From assembly GCF_038007285.1 (NCBI RefSeq), contig NZ_JBBOWX010000001.1, positions 124,001 through 188,000 of the forward strand: a stretch of 64,000 nucleotides of DNA, read 5' to 3'. How positions within the stretch are numbered: the stretch's first letter is position 1; every line of letters starts with the position of its first letter. The stretch comes from Sporosarcina sp. FSL K6-3457 (GTDB lineage: Bacteria; Bacillota; Bacilli; Bacillales_A; Planococcaceae). The notes under the pieces were generated by a model. That model saw only the letters and a program-made list of their open reading frames with translations, ran no database searches and had not been told where the DNA came from. This document shows positions 25,374 to 34,173 of this stretch, piece after piece. Made by a program: the position numbers and the translations under genes.

Positions 25374-27557
25374 ATGACAATGAGAAAGAAAATAATAACA
25401 GGACTTGCGGCAGCAAGTGTTCTCTTTAGCGCAAGTCAGCCACACAATGTATTTGCGGAACAATCGTCTTTATTTCAATATAAAGGAGATGATTTGAACG
25501 TGACGCAAATTGGTCAGTATGACAGCACTGTAGGTATTGGTGGTACTGAAATTATAGCTTATGATGAGACGCTAAAACGTGCCTTTGTAACAAATGGCGT
25601 CGTATCTGGAATTGATATTCTTTCTTTTGAATCGTTAACGTCTGGTGAATTTACAAAAGTAAGGGCATTAAAACGGGTATTTTTATTGGAGTTTGGAATT
25701 GAAAATGTAGCAGATATTACGAGTGTGGCATCACATCCGACAAAGGATTTAGTTGCTGTTTCTGTTGTGAGCAATCCGAAAACAGACCCCGGTTATATTG
25801 TTTTTCTATCGAAAGACGGGGCATACATTTCGAATGTGCAAGTGGGTTCGTTGCCTGATATGGTGACATTTACACCGGACGGAACAAAAGCCATCATTGC
25901 TAATGAAGGAGAGCCGAGTGACGACTACGCGGTTGATCCGGAAGGTACGATTTCCATCATTGACATCACGAAAGAACCAAGCAATTTCACAGCAAATACG
26001 CTTTCGTTTAAAGGTGTAGAGATTGATGGAAAAGTGCGAGTGAATTCTAAAGGGACGACCCTTCAGCAATTGGAGCCTGAATATGTAGCAGTTTCTGAAG
26101 ATAGTAAACTAGCGTATGTATCGATGCAAGAAAATAACGCTATCGCTACGGTTGATCTTATAGCAGAAAAAATCCTTCATGTGAAAGGGCTCGGAGTGAA
26201 AGATCACTCCATTCCCGGAAACGAACTTGATGGGAAGCGTAATGATGAGACGACAATTGAACGCCTTCCACTTCTAGGTTTTTATATGCCAGATGCCATT
26301 GACACGTTTACATCCGGTGGCAAAACGTATATCTTAACACCTAATGAAGGAGACGCCCGAGATTACGATGCGTATTCCGAAGAGGCGGAAATCGGTGATA
26401 TCGCCGATAAGATTAAATTGAATGCCAATCACTATAAAGGGTTCACGCAAGAAGAACTCGATCAGTTAGTGGCGGATGGTTTATTCGATGAGATGAAGAA
26501 AACCAAAATCACACTCGAGCAAGGTATGGCAACAGACGGTTCTTATGAGGCGCTTCATTCGTACGGTGGACGTAGTTTTTCAATCTTTGACGCTGAAACA
26601 ATGGAGCTCGTTTTTGATAGCGGAAGTGAATTCGAGCAAATTACATCTGAAGCAATCCCTCAGTTCTTTAACGCGGACAACGAGGAAATTGCCTACGACA
26701 AACGGAGCTCGGCAAAAGGTCCAGAACCAGAAACTGTTGTCAGTGGGGAAATTGACGGCAACAATTATGCATTTATCGCTTTGGAGCGAGTGAGTGGAAT
26801 TATGGTCTATGACCTCGCAAATCCATTGAAACCCGAATTCATTACATTTATTACAAGTAGAGATTATAGTGAGGATATTAAAGGGGATGTATCCCCTGAA
26901 GGTTTACGCTTTATATCAGCTGATAAAAGCCCTACAGGTTATGCCTTATTAGCAGCGACTCATGAAGTATCTGGTACTGTTGCGATTTATGAATTTGGTG
27001 GAAAAGGCATGCTTAAATCAGGTTTGTTTGAAGATGTCGAAGAGAGCCATTGGGCGTATCCATTTATTGATGATTTGTATCAGCGCGGCGTAATTAAAGG
27101 CAAAACGGAAACGGCTTTTGCGCCTCAAGACACAGTAACTCGTGTACAGTTTACGGAGATGTTAGCCAATGCCCTTGATTTGCAAGCGATTTCCGATATT
27201 CTGAGCCTAGCACAGGATGAAGTACAGGCTATTTTGGAAGCTGAAATTAATCAGGGTGGATCAGATGAGCTATTCAATCCAAATGCAAAACTCACACGTG
27301 AACAAATGGCAGTAATGGCCGTAAATGCATATGAATACGCAACAAAGACAATGGTAGCCATTGAAGGGAAACAGAGCTATAGCGATATTAAAACCGTAAG
27401 CGATTATGCACTAGAAGATGTCCAAAAAGCACGTACACTAGGCGTAATGGAAGGCTATGAAAACAAATTTCAGCCGAAAGAATCTTCTACTCGTGCACAA
27501 GCTGCAAAAGTGCTATCAACGTTACTGATGCAAATAGAAAGTAAGTTGCATAAGTAA
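25374..27557 (+). CDS. S-layer-anchored choice-of-anchor I (beta-propeller) protein
   Basis: A 727-residue exported protein. A signal peptide (cut after VFA, about residue 28) is followed by a large beta-propeller-like region (about 40-545, with NEGEPSDDYAVDPEGTISII and TPNEGDARDYDAY) typical of choice-of-anchor I / alkaline-phosphatase-like surface proteins. Three SLH modules complete it (about 555-727, starting FEDVEESHWAYPFIDDLYQRG and ending with KARTLGVMEGYENKFQPKE). The SLH modules hold it to the secondary cell wall polymer. ATG 25374 is chosen; GGAGGG lies seven bases before. The propeller function is unknown. Confidence 0.87.
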   Translation: MTMRKKIITGLAAASVLFSASQPHNVFAEQSSLFQYKGDDLNVTQIGQYDSTVGIGGTEIIAYDETLKRAFVTNGVVSGIDILSFESLTSGEFTKVRALKRVFLLEFGIENVADITSVASHPTKDLVAVSVVSNPKTDPGYIVFLSKDGAYISNVQVGSLPDMVTFTPDGTKAIIANEGEPSDDYAVDPEGTISIIDITKEPSNFTANTLSFKGVEIDGKVRVNSKGTTLQQLEPEYVAVSEDSKLAYVSMQENNAIATVDLIAEKILHVKGLGVKDHSIPGNELDGKRNDETTIERLPLLGFYMPDAIDTFTSGGKTYILTPNEGDARDYDAYSEEAEIGDIADKIKLNANHYKGFTQEELDQLVADGLFDEMKKTKITLEQGMATDGSYEALHSYGGRSFSIFDAETMELVFDSGSEFEQITSEAIPQFFNADNEEIAYDKRSSAKGPEPETVVSGEIDGNNYAFIALERVSGIMVYDLANPLKPEFITFITSRDYSEDIKGDVSPEGLRFISADKSPTGYALLAATHEVSGTVAIYEFGGKGMLKSGLFEDVEESHWAYPFIDDLYQRGVIKGKTETAFAPQDTVTRVQFTEMLANALDLQAISDILSLAQDEVQAILEAEINQGGSDELFNPNAKLTREQMAVMAVNAYEYATKTMVAIEGKQSYSDIKTVSDYALEDVQKARTLGVMEGYENKFQPKESSTRAQAAKVLSTLLMQIESKLHK

Positions 27558-27581
27558 AGCCATTCAAACAATGAAAATAAA

Positions 27582-27632
27582 CAGTGCCTGCCACCCCTCG
27601 CTCCTACGATGTGGACAGGCACAGTTTTTATT
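27582..27632 (+). terminator. Terminator after SLH protein gene
   Basis: CAGTGCCTGCCAC (27582-27594) pairs with GTGGACAGGCAC (27611-27622), followed by AGTTTTTATTT. Confidence 0.85.
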
Positions 27633-27674
27633 TATATGAATAGGAATTGTGGAAAGTGGCGGAATGAAGTCTAA

Positions 27675-27848
27675 TTCCTCACAGTTAAGCCTTCGGCGGT
27701 TGTCATATTTGTCGATCCAGTTGTTGCTATCCTACTCGATACGAATATTTTAGATTTCTATCCTTCTGGTCTGCAGACTATTGGTATTTTTCTCATTTTC
27801 GGCGGGATTGTCTATACCATTATTGGAGGAGAAAGAAAAACGGTGTGA
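27675..27848 (+). pseudogene. C-terminal relic of an EamA/DMT-type transporter
   Basis: A frame open from 27675 to the TGA at 27846-27848 encodes VKPSAVVIFVDPVVAILLDT and SGLQTIGIFLIFGGIVYTII, the last two helices of a drug/metabolite transporter. No start codon or upstream helices exist; the preceding bases hold a stop and the terminator of the gene before. This is the tail end of a lost gene. Confidence 0.65.
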
Positions 27849-27912
27849 ATTTTGCTCCCATGTTTAACGGAGGAAAAAGTACCTCACACTTGTCATAAGG
27901 AGTGTGACTACT

Positions 27913-29106
27913 GTGCTATTTGAAATGAAAATGGTTGTGCACCAGGCAGATGTTATTTCATTCACATGGAATGATGTTGGTGGAATTTATCACGTTTATA
28001 AAGATGGTGAGCATGTTTACGAGGGGACCGTGCCCGAATTTAATGATGGTGATTTTAAGCATGCTAAATTGTATAACTACACGATTGAACGCACGGAAGA
28101 TGGTGAAGTGGTCGACGTTATCGCGCTGCAAACATCGGCATTTGCTGAGCGAAAAAACAATGACAACCCGCTACAATCGCTTGTTATGACCACCATTGTC
28201 GCGAAAACACAAATTGCCTTGTCGTGGGAGGAAATGAGCGATGTTAAGGACTATGAGGTGTTCCGAAATGATGTCTATCTGGCAACGGTAAAGAACAATT
28301 GTTACGTGGATCGGGATTTTTCGTTAGATGAAACCTATCGTTATGCGATTCGTTCGCAGCGTTCGCTTGCTAAATCAGAAGATCGGTTTAATAGGAGTAA
28401 ATCACTAACTTCAACTATTTTTGGTATGTTGAATCCAGCATCATCGAAAGAAGAGGCAGCCGTTGAAGTATTTGAGGTGACGAAATGGATTGCGAGGCCA
28501 ACAGAATTGTTGATGCCCGTTCAAGATAAGGTTCGGCGTCTGACTGTAGATAAATGGAAATATCGTTATACAACATTTTTGGCAGACAAATGGGTAGCTA
28601 ATCCAAATCGGTTGTCATGGAATCGTTATTTTAAAGGTGATGACAGGGGATTTGATGCCAGTGGCGAGAGTTTTCGAACTCGCGCTGATATTGAACTCGC
28701 ATACGATCAGGTCGGCGCACCTTTAACATTCACAAAAATGGTTGGGTTATCGATTGCCTATAGCCGTTTGAAACGGTTTCGGGAACAAGCAACTGCCTCG
28801 CATGAGGGCATTGTCTTGAAACGCTTAGATCATGGGCGAGAGGAATCTGGCTTCCATTTGACACATGCAGTTGGCAACCCCCTGACGACCGCACCAAAAA
28901 TTGACTATGAGGTTCGTGCTGTTATGCGCCGGAACGGTACTTTTGATATGACGGGCTATCATGACCAAGCACCGCATCACGAAATTTATATGATACGTGG
29001 AGAGGGAGAAAAGTGGCTACCGATTCATCAGGCGGAAAGTAAAGGACTTGCCTGGTTGTCACCGCCCATTGCCAAGCAATATTGGCGATGTTCAAGTTTT
29101 GGATGA
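27913..29106 (+). CDS. DUF3238-domain protein with fibronectin-III-like repeats
   Basis: A 397-residue protein without signal peptide. Two fibronectin-III-like modules come first (about 1-75 with ISFTWNDVGGIYHVYKDG, and 90-165 with IALSWEEMSDVKDYEVFRND). A C-terminal region (about 210-397, with YRYTTFLADKWVANP, FKGDDRGFDASG and VMRRNGTFDMTG) matches the DUF3238 family of Bacillus. The function of that family is unknown. GTG 27913 lies ten bases after AAGGAG. Confidence 0.75.
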   Translation: MLFEMKMVVHQADVISFTWNDVGGIYHVYKDGEHVYEGTVPEFNDGDFKHAKLYNYTIERTEDGEVVDVIALQTSAFAERKNNDNPLQSLVMTTIVAKTQIALSWEEMSDVKDYEVFRNDVYLATVKNNCYVDRDFSLDETYRYAIRSQRSLAKSEDRFNRSKSLTSTIFGMLNPASSKEEAAVEVFEVTKWIARPTELLMPVQDKVRRLTVDKWKYRYTTFLADKWVANPNRLSWNRYFKGDDRGFDASGESFRTRADIELAYDQVGAPLTFTKMVGLSIAYSRLKRFREQATASHEGIVLKRLDHGREESGFHLTHAVGNPLTTAPKIDYEVRAVMRRNGTFDMTGYHDQAPHHEIYMIRGEGEKWLPIHQAESKGLAWLSPPIAKQYWRCSSFG

Positions 29107-29115
29107 AGATATTGG

Positions 29116-29170
29116 ACTGTCAGTGAAAAGTGCAAACTGTCAGTGAAAAATCTCAAAATGTCCTGAAAAC
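29116..29170. repeat. Short repeats with 20-21-bp period (TGTCAGTGAAAA type)
   Basis: TGTCAGTGAAAA occurs at 29118 and 29138, with a degenerate TGTCCTGAAAA at 29159, giving steps of 20 and 21 bases just after the DUF3238 gene. Confidence 0.6.
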
Positions 29171-29243
29171 TAGCCATCTAAGTCTCATATTCTGCAATGG
29201 AGAATCAGCAGAGCCTCTTTTTTTCGTGTGTCGAGCAACCTCT

Positions 29244-29272
29244 TTGACAACTATAAAACTATTTGTTACTAT
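29244..29272 (+). promoter_or_regulatory. SigA promoter before hydrolase gene
   Basis: TTGACA (29244-29249) and TACTAT (29267-29272) are 17 bases apart. The 140-base leader downstream shows no clear riboswitch. Confidence 0.65.
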
Positions 29273-29414
29273 TGTCTCAGATTCAAGATAAATTATTTTA
29301 ATCCGCCGTAGTAGTGTAAATAAATGATGAAAAAATCAATGGTTGTTCGTCGTAGAACTGCTATTGTCGCAATAAGAAAGCTATCACAAACGGGTGAAAT
29401 GGAGTGATTGATAG

Positions 29415-30020
29415 ATGAAACATATATTCAAACAAGGAACAGATGCCTCGAAACCGGTATTGCTAATGCTTCATGGCACGGGGGGGACGGAAAATGATTT
29501 GCTGCCGCTTGCGGATTTGATTGCCCCAGAAGCATCAGTACTGAGTGTGCGAGGAAATGTCCTTGAAAACGGCATGCCACGTTTTTTCCGTCGATTGGCT
29601 GAAGGTGTTTTCGACGAGGAAGATTTAATTTTCCGTACGAAAGAATTGAATGAATTTTTGGACGAAGCAGCCGAGAAACATGGTTTCGATAGGTCCAACA
29701 TCATTTCAATTGGTTATTCTAATGGGGCTAATATTGCGGCGAGCCTGTTGTTCCATTACGCAGGAGCTTTGAAAGGTGCGATTCTGCATCACCCGATGGT
29801 TCCGAGGCGTGGCATTGACTTGCCAGATTTGGCTGATACTCCGGTGTTTATAGCAGCTGGAAAAAATGATCCGATGTGTTCTGCGGAAGAATCTGAGGAC
29901 CTAGACGAACTGTTGACGTCGGCAGGAGCACAAGTGAAGGTGCATTGGGAAATGAATGGCCATTCGTTGACACGAACAGAAGTGGACGCAGCGGCGGAAT
30001 GGTATAGAGCAATCTTTTAA
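29415..30020 (+). CDS. Alpha/beta hydrolase (MhqD-like carboxylesterase)
   Basis: A 201-residue hydrolase of the phospholipase/carboxylesterase group. The oxyanion stretch is LHGTGGTENDLLPL, the nucleophile Ser is in GYSNGAN, the acid is the Asp of AGKNDPMC and the base is the His of MNGHSL. MhqD-type enzymes in Bacillus are induced by quinones and related electrophiles. No MhqR-type regulator is adjacent, so that link is only by similarity. Confidence 0.85.
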   Translation: MKHIFKQGTDASKPVLLMLHGTGGTENDLLPLADLIAPEASVLSVRGNVLENGMPRFFRRLAEGVFDEEDLIFRTKELNEFLDEAAEKHGFDRSNIISIGYSNGANIAASLLFHYAGALKGAILHHPMVPRRGIDLPDLADTPVFIAAGKNDPMCSAEESEDLDELLTSAGAQVKVHWEMNGHSLTRTEVDAAAEWYRAIF

Positions 30021-30096
30021 GCTGTATAAACGATCTGTAGGTTCGATAGGTAGCAAATGAAAGTACAAGTACGTTTCATAAAGAAGGAATACATGT

Positions 30097-30127
30097 AAAA
30101 GCCGACTTGTGATGAAGTCGGCTTTTT
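30097..30127. terminator. Bidirectional terminator between convergent genes
   Basis: AAAAGCCGACTT (30097-30108) pairs with AAGTCGGCTTTT (30115-30126), with A and T runs on both sides. Confidence 0.9.
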
Positions 30128-30132
30128 GGTGG

Positions 30133-31191
30133 TTATGAACATAATACTTTCTCTAAATGCTTAATCGTCGGTGTTAAATTAGCGTAAAAATAAGCTTCCC
30201 GTAATCTTCTTGCAGGTGCGCTTGTATTTAGATAGGCAGCACTACCGTGGTGTAGCATGGCAGCTTGGACGGCATCAAGGGTTAAGTAAGCGGAATCCAA
30301 TCTAATCTTTGCGATTGCTTTCCAGTCCCACTGTTCGGATTCAAGTAGAGTGACTAACTTTTTTTCATAATCCTCATTGGCTTCCTTCAGTTTTGTAGGT
30401 TGGGTTTGTAGAAATTGGTTGCAGCCATTTTGTTTTTGGTATACTTTTTCAATTGAATGAATGGATGCTGCAGTTACCCCGAGACCAAGAGGAATCTGAT
30501 AAGCCATAAATACGGGGCGCACTTTTTCTACAAAGGTGTCGGCATCTTCGGAAATGACGCGGCTATCAGGAACAAATACTTGTTTAAAGACGCAAGCATA
30601 TGTCGCACTGCCGTTTAGTCCGAGATAATCATTGCGCTCTTTTAGTGACAAGCCTTTTGAGTCGCAGGCTACTAAACACATAATGCGCTCATCATCGTTT
30701 AAGCCAGCGATTACTCCAAATATATGCTCTTTCCCTAAGTTTGAAATGGAGGGAAGTACGCCTGAGATGGTATAGCCACCATCGACTCGCTCCGCTTTTA
30801 AATGTAGATTTTCAAGCCCAACGTAAAATTTCATCGGATTGGAAAGGCCTGTTCCACCGAGTAAGCTGCCATTTTCGAGCTGCGCCAGTAGTTCCGCGCG
30901 TAGCTGTTCATTGTCCGTGTTCCGGACATACGTTAAAGCGGCTAAGTGGCACCATAAACAAAAAGCAGTCGTCATACATGTTTTTGCTGTTGTCGATACG
31001 ATTGCGAGTTCGTCTAACAGAACTTCATTTTTCGTACGTCCAACAGAAGAAAAGAGCCCCGATTCACCGAGTTTACGTAAAAACGTTTCAGCATAAAAAG
31101 CATCCACATCAATCTGTTTCACGTATGGCTTCAATTCTTGCTCGATTAAAGCGTCGAGCACCTCTTTTTTGTCTACTATGCTATTGTTCAT
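30133..31191 (-). CDS. Acyl-CoA dehydrogenase-like flavoprotein
   Basis: A 352-residue protein with the acyl-CoA dehydrogenase fold: helical N-terminal part, a central beta domain (LLGGTGLSNPMKFY, GYTISGVLPSISN) and a C-terminal helical bundle (SAYLTLDAVQAAMLHHG). It is shorter and more diverged than beta-oxidation enzymes and closer in look to flavin-dependent members that act on sulfur or nitrogen compounds. It follows a DUF4242 gene and sits by a sulfonate/nitrate-type importer, which supports such a role. ATG 31191 has GGAGG eight bases upstream. Confidence 0.78.
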   Translation of the reverse strand: MNNSIVDKKEVLDALIEQELKPYVKQIDVDAFYAETFLRKLGESGLFSSVGRTKNEVLLDELAIVSTTAKTCMTTAFCLWCHLAALTYVRNTDNEQLRAELLAQLENGSLLGGTGLSNPMKFYVGLENLHLKAERVDGGYTISGVLPSISNLGKEHIFGVIAGLNDDERIMCLVACDSKGLSLKERNDYLGLNGSATYACVFKQVFVPDSRVISEDADTFVEKVRPVFMAYQIPLGLGVTAASIHSIEKVYQKQNGCNQFLQTQPTKLKEANEDYEKKLVTLLESEQWDWKAIAKIRLDSAYLTLDAVQAAMLHHGSAAYLNTSAPARRLREAYFYANLTPTIKHLEKVLCS

Positions 31192-31215
31192 GGATACCAC
31201 CTCCGCCTATTATTG

Positions 31216-31743
31216 TTAGCCTAAAATTTCTGTAATGGAATCGATTGGTGTTTTAACTGCTTCGCGTGCACGTTTGACAGCTGCCTCGTCAGGTGCATCA
31301 TAGAAGCACAGACATTTTGACATATCTTCACAGACATACGTTCTAGCAAACGCCACTTCAGGAACTTCTTCGTAATGAACAGAATTTTTCTTTTTGCGAG
31401 CGAGATACTGATCCATTGTTAAGTCCTCTGGCAGGTTCCATTCCACTAAATAGTTGACAACGTCTTGCTGCTGTTTTACTTTTTCCAACTCATCGCCGAC
31501 AAGCCGTACGTCTTTAATCAGTTCAATTGTAATGCCTGCCTCTTGTAACACACTAGATGCAGTTTCTTTGTCAGTTGCTTCGACAATGAAAAACGAGCGT
31601 GAAAAATCTTTTGATACTTGTAATTCAATTAGTGCCGCCTCTTTTTCACCAAGTTTTGCTTGGAGTTCAGCTGCCTTTTGATCAGCCTCTTGCTTAGTGC
31701 TCACGATACCACTTAAAGAAGATTCAACTAAAAATAATCCCAT
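31216..31743 (-). CDS. DUF4242-type protein
   Basis: A 175-residue protein apparently made of two ferredoxin-like halves. The C-terminal half (VPEVAFARTYVCEDMSKCLCFYDAPDEAAVKRARE) has the pattern of DUF4242, a small fold with proposed metal binding. The N-terminal half (MGLFLVESSLSG...) is a diverged second copy. ATG 31743 is used; the longer frame upstream lacks a ribosome site. Probably cotranscribed with the acyl-CoA dehydrogenase-like gene 24 bp on. Biological role unknown. Confidence 0.7.
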   Translation of the reverse strand: MGLFLVESSLSGIVSTKQEADQKAAELQAKLGEKEAALIELQVSKDFSRSFFIVEATDKETASSVLQEAGITIELIKDVRLVGDELEKVKQQQDVVNYLVEWNLPEDLTMDQYLARKKKNSVHYEEVPEVAFARTYVCEDMSKCLCFYDAPDEAAVKRAREAVKTPIDSITEILG

Positions 31744-31785
31744 CGTTAAAACCAACCTTTCCAATCTGTATTATAAATCTTATTA

Positions 31786-31820
31786 GTTATAATATTATAC
31801 TAAGTTAAAAAAAGCAACCC
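31786..31820 (-). promoter_or_regulatory. Promoter region shared in sequence with the ABC importer operon
   Basis: The 30 bases at 31791-31820 match 35021-35050 at 24 positions without gaps. On the minus strand they read GGTTGC, a T-run, then TAGTATAATA. Candidate elements are TTGCTT and TATTAT 17 bases apart. Confidence 0.55.
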
Positions 31821-31823
31821 TAT

Positions 31824-31852
31824 TAATCTAAATTTAATGTATAATCTAAATT
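31824..31852 (+). promoter_or_regulatory. Probable HxlR-type operator and promoter
   Basis: TAATCTAAATT is repeated exactly at 31824-31834 and 31842-31852. TATAAT (31840-31845) lies between and into the second copy. The position directly before the HxlR gene suggests autoregulation and control of the divergent operon. Confidence 0.5.
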
Positions 31853-31877
31853 ATATTTCTTTGAAAGGATGCTTGTT

Positions 31878-32312
31878 GTGAAAATAAAATACGATTTACC
31901 TTGTAATATCGCTCAGTCTCTCAATATTATTGGAGATCGTTGGACGTTGCTCGTCATTCACGAAATTCTTATCGGGCAAACAACCTTTAACGAAATCAAG
32001 CGGGGACTAGATGGTATTTCTGCGAATCTTTTATCTGAACGCTTAAAATTATTAGAGGCGCAAGGGCTAGTGACATCAGAACTCTATTCCAGTCATCCAC
32101 CTCGCTACCAATACACGCTTACCGAAAGCGGGAAAGACTTAGAGCATGTATTCCATGCACTCATTATCTGGGGGAGCGACCATTTAGATCACTGCTATAA
32201 AAAATTGGTACATACGACGACAGGTGACGAAGTAGGTCTTACCTATTATTCAAAACGAACGGGCGAAATCGTCCATGATATCCAAGCGGTAAGCCTTGAG
32301 GAGGAAGCATAA
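31878..32312 (+). CDS. HxlR-family transcriptional regulator
   Basis: A 144-residue winged-helix regulator. The N-terminal Cys in LPCNIAQSLNIIGDRWTLLVI is the usual redox- or ligand-sensing position, and FNEIKRGLDGISANLLSERLKLLEAQGLV is the recognition-helix region. GTG 31878 follows GAAAGGA. It is divergent from the DUF4242/acyl-CoA dehydrogenase-like operon, the typical setup for a local repressor. Confidence 0.87.
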   Translation: MKIKYDLPCNIAQSLNIIGDRWTLLVIHEILIGQTTFNEIKRGLDGISANLLSERLKLLEAQGLVTSELYSSHPPRYQYTLTESGKDLEHVFHALIIWGSDHLDHCYKKLVHTTTGDEVGLTYYSKRTGEIVHDIQAVSLEEEA

Positions 32313-32324
32313 TGCTTCCTTTTT

Positions 32325-32452
32325 TTCTTCCGTCCAGACTCCAGCACCTAGGGGCTCGGGTCATAAGCCATATTGGCTACGAGGCAAAAAACGCCTCTTC
32401 GCCAATCCGTCTTATGCCTGTCGCCCCTGAACAGGCGCTTGCGCTTTTCTTC
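32325..32452. repeat. Bacillales dispersed repeat (AGGGGCTCGGGTCATAAG type)
   Basis: About 125 bases with CTCCAGCACCTAGGGGCTCG at one side and CGCCCCTGAACAGGCGCTTG at the other form a long imperfect hairpin around GCCTCTTCG. I recognise this as a repeat scattered through intergenic regions of many Bacillales. It fills the gap between convergent genes; the frame seen across it is not a gene. Confidence 0.75.
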
Positions 32453-32453
32453 T

Positions 32454-33221
32454 TCAAGAAGGGATTCCCCAATGACGGCCAACCCACAGCTCGAACAGTC
32501 CAATTAACCGATCGAGGATGAAACCGCATAGTCCTATGAATACAATACCGGCCAGTACACCAGCTAGATTCAGTGTATTGCGCGCATCGACAATTAAATA
32601 ACCAAGACCAGATTGTGCGCCAACCATTTCACCGGCCACAAGGAAAATCCATGCAGCCCCGAGTGCCAGGTGAAGACCACTCACAATAGAGGGGAAAGCA
32701 GCTGGGAAAATAATTTTAACCATTAGTTGTGGCTGTTTAATCTCTAGGTTTTCAGCAATTTTTAAATAATCTTGATCGATTTTCTTTACGCCATTTACTG
32801 TTGTGAGTAGCACAGGGAAAAAGGCGGCGATGAAAATAATAGCGATTGCCGGCATATTGCCGATGCCAAACCACAGGACGATAAAGGGGGACCATGCCAC
32901 AGGAGAAACGGGACGTAATACTTGTGCCACAGGGTCGACGATTTGCCAAACGCGTGGCATTCTGCCCAATAGCATTCCAAGAAGAATGGCTGGTATAACG
33001 GCCAGTAGGTAGCCAGCTGCAAACCGTCCAAGGCTCACCTGTAAATGAACAAAAAGAGAGCCATCCATCACCATATTAATAATCTCTTTCCCAACTGTTT
33101 GTGGGGATGGGAATAGTGCTTCCTCATAGCCACCAACGAGTATAATGAGCTGCCAAACGGCTACAAGCAACACCATTCCAATTGTAAAATTAACGAATTT
33201 CTTTACGATTTTCATCTGCAT
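32454..33221 (-). CDS. ABC transporter permease (SsuC/TauC/NrtB type)
   Basis: A 255-residue inner-membrane permease with about six helices. The cytoplasmic coupling loop ENLEIKQPQLMVKIIFPAAFPSIVSG corresponds to the EAA motif. It belongs to the nitrate/sulfonate/taurine importer family. The ATG overlaps the stop of the binding-protein gene (ATGA). The dispersed repeat begins 1 bp past its stop. Confidence 0.9.
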   Translation of the reverse strand: MQMKIVKKFVNFTIGMVLLVAVWQLIILVGGYEEALFPSPQTVGKEIINMVMDGSLFVHLQVSLGRFAAGYLLAVIPAILLGMLLGRMPRVWQIVDPVAQVLRPVSPVAWSPFIVLWFGIGNMPAIAIIFIAAFFPVLLTTVNGVKKIDQDYLKIAENLEIKQPQLMVKIIFPAAFPSIVSGLHLALGAAWIFLVAGEMVGAQSGLGYLIVDARNTLNLAGVLAGIVFIGLCGFILDRLIGLFELWVGRHWGIPS

Positions 33222-34159
33222 CACTTCGCTTTTTCAATAAATGTATTGTCGACAAATTCTTCATACGATGGAGGTTGATCGGATAAGCCCATTTCGACCA
33301 TAAATCCTGAAAGCTTGTCATAGTCCTGCTGCTCAATTCGAAGGTTATCATAAGAAATCCACTCCAATGACAGGTCGAGTACCTCTCTATCGACCTTCAT
33401 AAATTGACCGAAGGATTCGTAGACTACATCATCTTTTTGATTGGCAAGCTCTCCGGCAAGTGCATAGTGGTTGATAAAACTTTGTGTGACATCTGGATTT
33501 TTCGTTATAAAATCATTACGCATGACAAGGACGCAGCAATAAGAATCGGGCCAAATCTCGTCTGAATGATAATGTACTTGGCCCTTGTTCAGTACGACAG
33601 CTTGCGCCCCAAAAGGTTCAGCAACAACGTAACCAGCAATTCGATTTTCTGAAAGTGCGGCCGGCATTTCAGCAGGTGCCATTTCAACGACATTGACATC
33701 CTCATAAGTCATGCCGTCTTTTTTTAACATCTCATTCAATAAAATATTATGGGATGAAAATTTATGTGGGATGGCATATGTTTTCCCTTGTAAATCTGCT
33801 GTAGTGTCGATGTCATGTGAGGAAATCAGTACATTGCCATCTGTATGGCCAAGCGCGACAGCTTTCAAATCAATCCCTTGTTCTTTTGCTTTCATCGCTA
33901 ATTCAATGAGTGCTGATGCCCCGTCAATCCGACCTGTGTTGAGAGCATCCATTAAATCAGGCCATGACCCGAATTTCACCATTTCAATTGTGTAATCCTC
34001 TTGAAGGTAGGCATCCATATAAAGTGGTCCAGCATGTGTGATTGGCAAATAACCAATTTTAATGATTGGTTTATCACTAGCAGCTTTTTCGTTAGGTTTC
34101 GAGCAAGCTGTTGTCAGAAGCAGTGCGCAAGCCACAAGTAGTATCGTCCATTTTCTCAT
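33221..34159 (-). CDS. ABC transporter substrate-binding lipoprotein (NMT1/SsuA type)
   Basis: A 312-residue lipoprotein. The lipobox ends in LLLTTACS, and a two-lobed binding fold with KIGYLPITHAGPLYMDAYL and GRIDGASALIELAMKA follows, as in the NMT1/SsuA family. It delivers nitrate, sulfonate, taurine or a thiamine-precursor-like ligand; the sequence alone does not tell which. ATG 34159 (or 34162) follows AGGAGG. Confidence 0.88.
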   Translation of the reverse strand: MRKWTILLVACALLLTTACSKPNEKAASDKPIIKIGYLPITHAGPLYMDAYLQEDYTIEMVKFGSWPDLMDALNTGRIDGASALIELAMKAKEQGIDLKAVALGHTDGNVLISSHDIDTTADLQGKTYAIPHKFSSHNILLNEMLKKDGMTYEDVNVVEMAPAEMPAALSENRIAGYVVAEPFGAQAVVLNKGQVHYHSDEIWPDSYCCVLVMRNDFITKNPDVTQSFINHYALAGELANQKDDVVYESFGQFMKVDREVLDLSLEWISYDNLRIEQQDYDKLSGFMVEMGLSDQPPSYEEFVDNTFIEKAK

Positions 34160-34173
34160 CATTGTTCCTCCTC

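Noticed and set aside
27684..27710. Apparent fragment of the three-hairpin element (AAGCCTTCGGCGGTTGTCAT)
   Set aside because: The bases are better explained as coding for the transporter relic (VKPSAVVIFV), and none of the other parts of the element are present.
30741..31235. 164-codon plus-strand frame opposite the acyl-CoA dehydrogenase-like gene
   Set aside because: Antisense shadow with no ribosome site and no protein-like pattern.
32312..32521. Open frame of 69 codons after the HxlR gene
   Set aside because: It lies almost entirely in a dispersed Bacillales repeat and runs into the permease gene; no ribosome site.
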